From positions 79,889,468 to 79,953,467 of the forward strand of contig CM053033.1 of NCBI GenBank assembly GCA_028564925.1: a stretch of 64,000 nt of DNA. The letters are read 5' to 3'. The stretch's first letter is position 1, and every line of letters begins with the position of its first letter. The stretch is from Lithobates sylvaticus. Its lineage: Eukaryota; Chordata; Amphibia; Anura; Ranidae. Shown here one piece after another: positions 54,661 through 64,000 of the stretch. The notes under the pieces are model-generated. The model was not told where the DNA came from, did no database searches, and was given only the letters and a program-made list of their open reading frames with translations. A program made the position numbers and the translations under genes.

Positions 54661-55300
54661 AGAACAGTGTAATGCAGAACAATGATCTGGCCACCACAAA
54701 TTGTCTCTTGGCTCAGTTGCAGCCACAAATCCAATCCCGCAGAACATGTGTTCAGCCATGTTGTCACTGTTCTCTTCTCTCCTGCACATAACACGTCTAG
54801 AAAAGTCACAGCCCTTTTTTTTTTTTTTTTTTGCTGCTCTTGGCACAAGAAATGGACATGAGCTGTACAGATTTGTGGTTGTTTACAAGCGTTTTTTAGC
54901 GCTTTTTATTTTGGAAATCTTTTTGGACACATACCAATGTAAGGGTGCCAAGAGTCATTAATTACCCACTGGGTTCTTATATGGGGTCGTCCGGTGTACA
55001 GACATCCCAGCTCTGGGCTGTTTACACAAGGCTCTGGCTATAAGTCTTAGAAGGGAGATATCTGTGTCCTCATATAGCCGAGTTAAAGTGTGCAGGATTT
55101 ATACAGAACCATCGTAAACTTTACTTCTCCTCTTCAGTAGATATCAACATAGGGAGAATGGAAAAACTGATGATACCAGCATGGTGTGGCAGGGCAGCAA
55201 GACTTTGTAACTGGGAAAGGACCTCAGATCGGAGTATTTCAGAGATGGTGACGCATGTGGTTGGATGATCGGCAAAACTGTTTAAGAATAAAACTGAAAA
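54660..55300. other. No feature recognised
   Basis: A T-run at 54816-54832. Small frames without motifs. Confidence 0.4.
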
Positions 55301-56537
55301 AAATAACTGCCAGAATTGTGTTGTAAAGAAGGAAGAGTGTGGCGCTAAAAGAAACGTGTTAGAACAGTCGTAGTGGGCGAGAATGGATGAATCTCGACCA
55401 CTGATTGAGTGTTCAAATTTAATGTGAAGGTGAAATGGACTTCAGTCCATAGGCACAAACATACAGAAATGTGCTAATCCAAAAAAAAACTAACATCGTG
55501 TGTATGCAATATAACAAATGGTGAAATTCTTATTTAAATCAATAAAAAAGAACTTATCCTCAATTGGAGAAACAGCGGAATCATCCGATCTCCTTATAAG
55601 GAATTAGTGACAAACAGAAAAGTAATGGTATACCCACTAAAAATTAACACAGTGTAACAACCATTGAAGGTAAGTAATGACACATAAATATTGGACACTC
55701 GAAAAATAGTGGAAGATGACTGAAAATGATGGTCTCATTGGAGGTTATGCGCTTTTGGCGTGCAACAACAACTACATCCATGGGGCCACACCTAAGGACA
55801 AAGGTGAATAAACGATATATAACCAATATGATGAAATATGGTTATAGCGACATAAATGTGTTAGAAAGGAGTTGAGTGCCCCTATAAGTTATAATAACAC
55901 ATTCATGGCCACATCCAGGAGAATGGAGGGATGTAATGGGTTGGAAATGGGAAAAAATGTCATGTGGTAAAACAATATGGTGAACACTTTCAAGAATATC
56001 TTAAATGGATCCACGGTCTCTAGGAAGAATCCTCAGAGACTCATTAAAGACATAATGCTGTCCATAGCTTAAGAGAGTTCAAATGGTTTCCCTTTATGAG
56101 GTTTGCAAACTGCGTCCTCTTAATATCGGATTCAGTCGCAAACACGGCAATCAAGAAATGAATTCGGTACGCTTACCACATCAGATGGACCCACTGACCG
56201 GTGGTGAGGGGTCAAACGAGCTTGAAATTGTTAAACCTGGGACTGTACTGGATCGCTGCACACGGGGTAGAGCTGGGAAGAGGATTCACTCAGAAGATCA
56301 CCAGAAAACGGTTACCAGGAAAAATGTCACTGCCGGACACCGGTCATCATGGCATGTGGAAGTATGTAGGCAAAGAAAAAAAGAGAGAGGGCCTCCTCAT
56401 CGTGTAAAAAAAGTCCAGAAAGGGACTCTATTTATTACTGAAAATTTATTAACATCAGTAATACAACTTCATAAAAATGTAGTTAAAAACAAAACAAAAG
56501 CAAATGAAGCGCACTGGTAGCAGTATGTCTGCAAGGT

Positions 56538-56578
56538 TCTCCCGACGCGTTTCGTCTGATAAAGACTTCAACTGGGGC
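56538..56578 (-). ncRNA. Hammerhead-like core of the Penelope-like element
   Basis: Minus strand: CAGTTGA (CUGAUGA with two changes), AGTC...GACG stem, then GAAACGCGTC and GGGAG. The GAAACGCGTC block is intact, and CCC before the core can pair with GGG after the cleavage site. The two core changes predict loss of activity. Confidence 0.55.
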
Positions 56579-58126
56579 TCATTACAAACAGACTGCTTGT
56601 GCGCTGTATTTATACATACTGAACCACTTATGTTGTGTAGACTCATTAGGAACAGCCCCACTTCCGGTTTTGCCACATATTAAGTTAATCTCGTTTTGAC
56701 TGGTTGAAATCAAACCATTACAAAAATTACCTCCCAAGAGTGTCAGGCCTCATTCTGGGTGTCCAATCATCTATCATTAGATCATAAAGAGCAGGCCTAA
56801 AGGCCGATCCAAGCAAGTCATTCCAATACAAACATATGGGATAGATTGACTAATGATGGCGCCAAATCATATCCAATGAGTGATGTGAGAGGTCTTACCA
56901 ATCATTATAGGCCCTTTTTGGCGCCAAAAATGGTCAAGGGAAAAAAGTACGATAGGACCTCCCAAAAAAGGAGGGATATCTGGTGACAAACGCAGAGTCA
57001 ACACCAATCACCGTGTGCGCTTTCAGGGCCAGACACGGCCCAGCGGGCTTCCGGCGACGCCACCAATAGAGAGGACAAGTCAGAGCAACGCCGCGAAAAC
57101 CGGAAGTGCGTATTAGGCGGCAACCAACCAATCAGCGTCACTCGGAAGAGTGACGTGATGGAGGGCAGGTCATGTGAGCGGTACAGCCAATCGGAGCTGA
57201 GTGCGCACGGGCCCATATGACGGTAGCGTGACAACGAACCCGCCAATCAATCAGAAGATATGATAGGCGGAAGATAGTCCAATCGGGTGCGCACAACATT
57301 GATGACGTAGTCAAATCGGGTGCGCACGCACCAAATGACGTAGTGGCAATGGCAGTCATGTGTGTCATGCAGCCTATCCCGGAGCAATTAACGAAAAAGT
57401 GTGAAACGTGAATGTTGTGTGTACCGTGAACATCGCGCATGCGCACGTTAGACAAAAGGGTAGTGTGTGTGTGAAAACAGCGTACCGCAGATGGCGTGAA
57501 ATATCGCGTGCATTGGTAGAACAAGTCACATCAGCCTCATCTGGTCACTAATGGACAAATAGCCAGAGAGGCGGGGGTGAAAAGGCACCCAAGTTTCAAA
57601 CTCCTAAAGGGGTGAAAATTTTACAAATCAGCGTAATAATATGCATCAAGAGCCGTTATTATATTAAAGGTCACAGAAATGACATATCAATATAATGTAA
57701 GCAACTAAAAAATAAAAAATGAAATAGGCAATATTGATAAAAAGAGCCCATAATTCTAAAAAGCAACCTCAGTCTGGCTGTTCACAATGGTTCATCTAGA
57801 CATTAAAAAATAGATGTCATAACTTGGTCGTACAGTTTAGTCATACAGTATACTTCTATGCCTAGAAGGACATTGGCAAACTCATAAAACCAGCAATGTT
57901 AGCATATTAAGCAAATGATCAATCCTCTATAAACTAAGAGCATTCATGGATGATCACATTAGGAACCACGAAGCTCGATATAAAAATCTAACATAATGGT
58001 CAATTAGTGTTGGTTCTGTCAACATAAATCAAAATGTTAAAAATGGATCAAACAAAAATAGTAATAGTAATAAATCACACTCAAGTTGGTGACCTTATTA
58101 TTCACGTGAAGTCAAGTAGGAAGGCT

Positions 58127-59188
58127 CTAAGAGCGATTGATGAAGGCGTTTATGTCCCACTCAATATTAAGGCCGAATGGGACATAACTCTTCATCTGAT
58201 GTATCCAGAATGTTTCAAGCTTAGAAACTCTGCGCACATTAGATTCCCCCCTCCAATGCGGTACGAATTTATCTATGATTTGAAACTTGGAGCCTATAGG
58301 GTTCTTGCTATGATGTAATAGAAAGTGTTTGGGTACGCTATGATTCGTGCGCCCCGCCCTAATGGCAGCCAGATGTTCATTCACTCTAATCGCGAAAGTG
58401 CGAATAGTACGGCCGATATACTGCTTGCCACAAGGACAAGTAATGAGGTAAACGATGTACTTCGTATGGCAGGTAGCAAAACTTTTCATTTTATATTCTT
58501 TACCGGTGTGTGTAGATTTAAAAGTTTCGCATCGTCTGTGGAATGAGTTATTTTTACAGACATTACACTTACGACATGGATAGAACCCCTTCATATCATG
58601 GAAAAAGGTAGGTTGACATGGGGGGTCAATGGTATTCGGTGCAATCTTACCCCTTAAGGATGGAGCACCTCTATAAATTACTCCTCCACGATCAGGGAGG
58701 ATGGAACCCAATACATGATCGTTTTTTAAAACTTTCCAATGTTTAAGAATGATGTTTTTAATTTGCCTGTGTTGAACAGAGAAGTTGGTAAGAAATGACC
58801 ATCTATGTTTGTTTTCTTTAGTTGTTGGTAATTTTTCTGTTAATAGGACCTTACGGTCTATCAAGGACACTTTTTGGATCTCATCTTCAATGTGAGTGGG
58901 CTCGTATCCCTTATCAAGGAATCTCTCTTTGAGGGTTTCTGCCTGTTCGAAAAAGTCAGAAAGTTGTGAACAGTTGCGTCTAATACGCATGAGTTGACTA
59001 CGGGGAACAGATTTAAGCCAAGAGGCGTGATGGCAGCTATCGACCGGGATGTAACCATTCCGGTCGGTGGCTTTAAAAAAGGTTTTGGTGGAGAACCTCC
59101 CCTCGCATATACTGATCTCGAGATCAAGAAAATGAATGGTCGAACAGCTGGCTTCATACGTGAGCTCAATACCTAATATTGTTGTCAT
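58127..59188 (-). pseudogene. Penelope-like ORF: linker and GIY-YIG endonuclease
   Basis: 353 codons. Residues 1-110 complete the polymerase thumb (FLDLEISICEGRFSTKTFFK, GYIPVDSCHHASW). Residues 200-215 hold FYPCRKCNVCKNN, the cysteine-rich linker of vertebrate Penelope-like elements. Residues 243-335 are the endonuclease (TKYIVYLITC, GKQYIGRT, RVNEHLAAIR), with the catalytic R and E positions present. The nuclease nicks target DNA to prime insertion (family knowledge). The first residues overlap the reverse transcriptase frame in another phase. Confidence 0.9.
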
Positions 59189-59570
59189 TAAGCTCTAGCA
59201 TGAATCGATCGAGGGATTCGATCGAGCCAATCCATAGGAGGAGGATGTCGTCGATGTACCTGGACCACAGCACTAATTGTGGGGGGTCCAGGGCATAGAC
59301 GACATCCTCCTCCCATTTGGCCATGAATATGTTGGCCAGACTTGGGGCGAACTTGGCGCCCATGGCGACTCCCTTTGTTTGAAGATAATACTGACCATCG
59401 TACCAAAAATAATTATGTTCGGTGGCATATATCAGTAGGTCCATAATATATCTTTTATGTGTGTTGGAAATGGAACCACTTCTACTAAGAAAGGTATCTA
59501 CTGCCTTTAGACCTAGGTCGTGAGGGATACAAGTGTACAGCGACGTGACGTCTGCGGTAACAAGTAACAT
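59166..59570 (-). pseudogene. Penelope-like reverse transcriptase core
   Basis: It contains TADVTSLYTCIPHDLG, QTKGVAMGAKFAPSLANIF and SRYIDDILLLW. The first aspartate motif (TADVTSLYT) and the YIDD catalytic box are intact, as is the GVAMGAKFAP block. It belongs to the element at 55310-60017. Confidence 0.92.
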
Positions 59571-59660
59571 ATCTTCACTGTATACTACCTCTTGTAATTT
59601 CGAGATGGTGTGTCTGGTGTCTTTAAGGTAGGAAGGTATCGCCTTTACTAATGGTTGTAG

Positions 59661-60017
59661 TTAGAAGTCGATATATTTACCTATCCACGAGGTAATAGAA
59701 TCTAGACCGCTAACGATAGGTCTCCCGGGCGGTTGCGTCACGCTTTTATGTACCTTTGGTAAGTAGTACATAATGGGAATGCGGGGTGCCGCAGGTATCA
59801 AAAAACTTTTTTCTTTTCTATCCAAAATCCCAAGGTGGGCACCTGTATCAACTAAGTCAATGAGTGTCCTTTTAAAATCCCGTGTGGGATTTTTTGATAG
59901 CAGACGATAAGTGTCAGTGTCGCTCAGAATTCGGGTCATTTCTAAATGATAAGCCTCTTTATCTAAAATGACAATTCCCCCTCCCTTGTCAGCAGGCCAG
60001 AATTGTGTTGTGTACAA
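59661..60017 (-). pseudogene. Penelope-like polymerase N-terminal part
   Basis: FWPADKGGGIVILDKEAY, then PIMYYLPKVHK and GRPIVSG, the finger-region motifs (KGGGIV and LPKVHK) characteristic of Penelope-like polymerases. The element is cut off just upstream, at about 60020. Confidence 0.9.
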
Positions 60018-60039
60018 ACCAAATCGCTGTGTCTATAAC

Positions 60040-60475
60040 AATGCAGCAATACAGTTTGCCATTTTTTTTTCCACAGTTTAACCAGTACAGCTCTAGAGCA
60101 ATTTTCTTTTAATTTTTGCACACATGTAATGTAATAAAATTACTTAAACCCCCAGAACTATATATATTTTTTGAAATCCAAGTCCCTGTAGAATAAAAAG
60201 GTGATGGTTGAAAATGTTTATGTCACATGATATGTGTGCAACTGTTTATTAAATGCAAATTTTCAGGAAAACATATAATAAAATGAAATTTAGTGCACAC
60301 ACAATATAATACCCATTTTTTGGTAAAATATAAAACATGAGGTTGCGTTGAGTAAATAGATACCCAACATACCAAGTCTTAAAATTGCGTGTGTCCTTGA
60401 TATCCCAATAAACTGCCCATAAATCTTCACAGGTGATGCTTTAAAAGCTTTTACAGCTCAATCCGTTAACCAGTT
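60040..60475 (+). repeat. Interspersed repeat family B copy
   Basis: GGTAAAATATAAAACATGAG, ATAGATACCCAACATACCAA and related words match 3290-3560 directly and 5325-5830 inverted. It abuts the truncated end of the Penelope-like element. Confidence 0.6.
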
Positions 60476-60479
60476 GCTC

Positions 60480-61020
60480 TTATGTTGGAATTGTTGCTCT
60501 CACTCTGACATGTGTGGGGATAAATCACATGTGTGGTGTGACTGCAGTTTACATAAGTGTGCGCACCCTGGGCGTACATTTGTGCATGTGTGCAGGGCAA
60601 CAGGTGTTATGGTAAGGCGGCTAGAGAACTGCCGCATCACTTACACTTTCAAGCTCGGAGTCAGTTGAATAAAACCCACACAAGCTGATGGCTACTACTA
60701 CTGCAGCCATCTTGTGATTTAGAGATTCACTCTTTGGGCATACGTAGTGCGTTCAAAGATCTCAACTTGTAGGTGGGGTGCAGCGGCAATAACACACACA
60801 GTCCATGTGCGATGAAAGAACTTGTATTGAAACAAACAGCGTGTAAATTGTCATTAACCATAGTCAATAATAATAATAATAGGATTAGTAACAGTAATAC
60901 AAAATGTTGTTGTGTATTTATATAACACTTGAATTCCTGGTCCAGCCTACCCCTAATGGATTCTAACTGTAGGCATGGATTGAACATCAAGTTAACTGGA
61001 TAGTTGCGTCCATGTAAACT
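60480..61020. other. No feature recognised
   Basis: Short (AAT)n run at 60866-60881. No gene or named repeat. Confidence 0.4.
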
Positions 61021-61026
61021 TAAAAC

Positions 61027-61817
61027 TTAAAGCGGAGGTCCGCCGACCATTCATTATTTTATTTTTTTCCAGCCATTAAAGTGGAAGTAAACCCCCCCCC
61101 TATCATTTTCAGCCAAGGAAGCTGCCATCTTTGCCTCTGTTTAATCTTCAACTGCCACAGTGCTGCACATGTGATCCGTTATGACACCAGCCATTGGATG
61201 GTTTGACTGTTTGGTTGAGAGCACAGCCAATGTGCAGTTAGCATTCCCGGCATGCCTTTATTTTTTTAACTGTTCAATCGATGGGTTTACTTCCGCTTTA
61301 AGACACTTGCATAATGACAATATAACACTCCCCTTTTAGGTGTAATATTTCCCCCGATGTCCGGTTTTGAATTGAAAATGAAGTTATAAAAATAGAGGGC
61401 CGGTTCCATCTTGCTTGTGGGCATGTGAAGCCCACAAGCATTCATTTCCTGGATGCAGTGAATGCTGAGCTCCCAGCATTCACCGCTCATTCCCACGCAG
61501 TCTCAGTGTTAACGTAAACTTCCAGGTTGCTGTCGTTGGAACTTCCCGCCCCGTTGTGATGGCAATACAACAAGATTTTGCGGCGGCGTTCCGCACTGAC
61601 TCCTAGGAAGCCTGACACTTCGCTCCCAGGAGACAGTGCGCCGCAGGGGAAAAAGATTATACACGCCTAGTCCCGCGGGAGTGACAAACAGGAAGTGCCA
61701 CTATAAAGACCAATACAAAAGTAAATACAGCACCAAAAAATGTTTTTTTGCTCATCTGTTCATAGCACTGATGGGGTTAAGATTAAGTTAATAATTTTTT
61801 GTGGACCTCCGCTTTAA
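61027..61817. mobile_element. TTAA-flanked element (TTAAAGCGGAGGTCC ends)
   Basis: Starts TTAAAGCGGAGGTCCGCC and ends GTGGACCTCCGCTTTAA. TTAA stands at 61027-61030 and 61814-61817. It contains a second, complete TTAA-flanked element at 61076-61301. Superfamily (piggyBac or Kolobok) is inferred from the TTAA edges. Confidence 0.8.
61076..61301. mobile_element. Nested TTAA-flanked element
   Basis: Starts TTAAAGTGGAAGTAAACC and ends GGTTTACTTCCGCTTTAA, with TTAA at both edges. It lies 49 bp inside the left end of the element at 61027-61817. Confidence 0.8.
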
Positions 61818-61899
61818 ATTAAAAAGGAAGGAAAGTAACAGGTCCAGGGTGATAATCTAAATCAAAAATAAACGCCTATGAATTCAGGTTAGTTCAATT

Positions 61900-62700
61900 T
61901 TAGGGATAGAGTTACAGATTACACTCCTTTTTATTAGTGGCGGAACTACCGCCATAGCGACACACGCGGCCGCTATGGGGCCCGCAGCCGAGAGGGGCCC
62001 GTGGGGAGGAGGAGGAATGCATACTGCCGGGAGGCGAGCAAAAAAGCCGCCCGCAGTCCCATCCGTCCTCTTGTGGCCGCCTCCCGCACAATCTAGTCCC
62101 CAGCGCAAAGGGCCGGCTTGCTGGAGTGCGGCGCCGGCACAGCACTTCTTTAGTAAGTGAGCTTAGTGGGGAGGGAAGCAACAGGCGCCCCCATGACGGC
62201 CGATAAGTCGGCTTTGGCCAGAGTGACCCTCCCCGTAGCCATAGTGTAAGTGGCGGAGGCTCCGCCTAGAGCTCCACCTACCCTCCTCTGAGCAACTGCT
62301 GTCGGCTTCATATCCTCCCCTCCCGGGGGTCTCTCGGGTATGTTTGACGTGCCGCGATGGTCGGTGACGCCGGTGAGGACTCTGAATGGGAACATGCAGG
62401 CTGGAGACCAGAAGAGAGAGACGTCACTAGAGAGATTGTAACCCCCCCCCAGGCGGCAGCAGCAGCAGCAGGTACTAGTACAGTACATGTCACCATGATC
62501 TTGATCATCATGTGCATGCAGCATGTGTACAGTGTACCAGTAACCTGCAAAGCAAAGAAATTAAATATAGTGCTCAAACTATTTGGATTAAATAAATATG
62601 CTTAGCCATTGATATCATAAAGTGTAATAAAGTGATTTGTGCAAAGTACCTGCTGTTGCACGATTCAGTTTTTTTACTCTTTATTTATGATATCAATGAT
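61900..62700. other. GC-rich repeat-like stretch, no gene supported
   Basis: GTGGCGGAACTACCGCC and the following GC-rich 350 bp look like a ranid repeat. Overlapping frames on both strands (61884-62605) lack motifs. Positions 62608-62690 include a short inverted pair (TTGATATCATAAAG/CTTTATTTATGATATCAA). Confidence 0.4.
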
Positions 62701-62719
62701 ATATTTGATTGGCTACTTG

Positions 62720-63238
62720 CTTCTGCTTGGGCCTGACACACACACACAATCGCACATGATGACTTGGACCCCTTTCACTCTGAGCCGCCCCGGGTGTCAG
62801 CGGTAAAGCGGCGCTATTTTTAGCGCCGCTTTACTGTCGTTTTAGCTGCGCTATTCGTCCACTAGCAGGGCGATTTTAGCACCCCGCTAGCACCCAAAAA
62901 GGGGTTAAATCCGCCTGCAAAACGCTGCTGCAGCGGCGGTTTGCCGGCGGTATGGCAGCGCTGCACCATTGATTTCAATGGGCAGGAGCTGTGGAGGAGA
63001 GGTGTATTCACCGCTCCTACAGCGCTGCTAAGAAGCTGCTGGCAGGACTTTTTGTGACGCCCTGCCAGTGCAGCGCCCCATTGTGAAAGCACTCAGGCTT
63101 TCACACTGGGTTTGCATCTGAGGCCTTTTTCAAGCGATATGCAGGCGCTATTTTTCGCGATATAGCGCCTGAAAAACGCCTCCAGTGTGAAAGGGTCTTA
63201 AAGTCATCATGTGCGATTCTGCGTGTGTGCCAAGCAGA
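62720..63238. repeat. Palindrome whose centre holds a MITE
   Basis: AATCGCACATGATGACTT ends just left of the MITE at 62767, and its complement AAGTCATCATGTGCGATT begins just right of it. The outer parts (GACACACACAC, GTGTGTGCC) also mirror. Confidence 0.75.
62767..63197. mobile_element. PIF/Harbinger-type MITE
   Basis: The ends GACCCCTTTCACTCTGAG and CCAGTGTGAAAGGGTC are inverted; TTG precedes and TTA follows (one mismatch in a 3-bp duplication). The interior is close to 47441-47846. Confidence 0.8.
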
Positions 63239-63325
63239 CAGGTCCGGTGCTACCACTAGGCAGCCTAGGGCACCCGGCCACTGGTGATCCTACTCCCTCT
63301 CTAACTCTGTACAGTGTCAGAGGCA

Positions 63326-64000
63326 TTTTTGGGTGCTGATGTTCTGTATTTATGGGTGCTGATGTTCTGTATTTATGGGTGCTGATGTGACTGCATTTAT
63401 GGGTGCTGATGTTACTGTATTTATGGGTGCTGATGTGACTGCATTTATGGGTGCTGATGTTCTGTATTTATGGGTGCTGATGTTACTGTATTTATGGGTG
63501 CTGATGTGACTGCATTTATGGGTGCTGGTAAGGCCGCATTTATGGGTGCTGATGTGACTGCATTTATAGGTGCTGGTGAGGCCGCATTTATGGGTGCTGA
63601 TGTTCTGTATTTATGGGTGCTGATGTGACTGCATTTATGGTTGCTGATGTGACTGCATTTATGGGTGCTGATGTTATGTATTTATGGGTGCTGATGTTAC
63701 TGTATTTATGGGTGCTGATGTTACTGCATTTATGGATGCTGATGTTACTGTATTTATGGGTGCTGATGTGACTGCATTTATGGGTGCTGGTAAGGCCGCA
63801 TTTATGGGTGCTGATGTGACTGCATTTATAGGTGCTGGTGAGGCCGCATTTATGGGTGCTGATGTTCTGTATTTATGGGTGCTGATGTGACTGCATTTAT
63901 GGGTGCTGATGTGACTGCATTTATGGGTGCTGATGTGACTGCATTTATGGGTGCTGATGTTACTGCATTTATGGGTGCTGATGTGACTGCATTTATAGGT
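63326..64000. repeat. 23/24-bp minisatellite with higher-order repeat
   Basis: About 28 units of the type GGGTGCTGATGTGACTGCAT plus TTAT, with 23-bp variants (TTCTGTA) and GGTAAGGCC/GGTGAGGCC variants. A block of about 11 units recurs after 262 bp (63527 and 63789). The array continues past the window. Frames reading MGADVTAF repeats arise from the 24-bp period; nothing suggests translation. Confidence 0.9.

Larger units (their letters stand above)
55310..60017 (-). mobile_element. Penelope-like element with GIY-YIG endonuclease
   Basis: Minus-strand order: polymerase N-terminal part (60017-59661), reverse transcriptase core (59570-59166), linker and GIY-YIG endonuclease (59188-58127), then a long non-coding terminal region with a hammerhead-like core at 56538-56578. 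Penelope-like elements are retroelements distinct from LINEs and LTR elements and carry this polymerase/endonuclease pair. It is truncated at the N-terminal side and interrupted about twice. The outer limit on the 55-kb side is uncertain. Confidence 0.88.

Noticed and set aside
56083-56520. 145-codon frame on the + strand
   Set aside because: It lies antisense in the non-coding terminal region of the Penelope-like element and has no recognisable motif.
9650-64000. Expected downstream neighbour of ENTR1 (SNAPC4 in human)
   Set aside because: I looked for Myb-repeat-like exons on the + strand and saw none. The gene may lie beyond the window or have short exons that I missed.
63326-64000. CRISPR-like array
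   Set aside because: Units are contiguous without spacers; it is a minisatellite in a vertebrate-type genome.

Overview
The window looks like nuclear DNA of a frog, most likely a ranid-type neobatrachian. It holds one recognisable host gene in a large mass of interspersed repeats. Repeat types include MITEs with TTAA, TWA (TAA or TTA) and TA target duplications, hAT elements, CR1-like LINE scraps, DIRS and Ty3/gypsy relics, and a Penelope-like element. The organism is inferred from this mix and from the vertebrate-type gene structure; it was not tested by any search.

Host gene (1037-9648, + strand). Six exons encode the C-terminal 287 residues of ENTR1 (endosome-associated trafficking regulator 1, formerly SDCCAG3). 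Phases match across every junction and the stop is at 9646-9648. The 5' exons lie before position 1. Two introns are under 90 bp; the others are swollen by transposons. No second host gene was recognised in the remaining 54 kb.

9.6-36 kb is repeat-rich flank: Harbinger-type MITEs, TTAA-flanked elements, Tc1/mariner-like and hAT elements, a CR1 fragment, a 1-kb solo LTR, and two large palindromes at 25.9-27.5 kb. One of these palindromes has a hAT element with a perfect 8-bp target duplication near its apex.

36-39 kb carries termini of Penelope-like elements. 39.97-50.4 kb is a broken Ty3/gypsy element on the minus strand, with a DIRS element (40236-46020) inserted between its reverse transcriptase and RNase H parts, and other insertions between gag and pol.

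50.4-54 kb holds microsatellites and a BED-finger hAT transposase remnant, itself interrupted by a solo LTR and a TA-flanked transposon. 55.3-60.0 kb is a Penelope-like element with reverse transcriptase and a GIY-YIG endonuclease. The window ends with nested TTAA elements, a Harbinger MITE at a palindrome apex, and a 23/24-bp minisatellite that runs off the edge.

The most interesting signal is a scattered set of hammerhead-ribozyme-like cores (about 14.95, 27.0, 27.5, 38.55 and 56.55 kb). The 56.55-kb core belongs to the Penelope-like element and the others lie in terminal fragments that look related to it. A second theme is that mobile elements repeatedly sit near the tips of palindromes.
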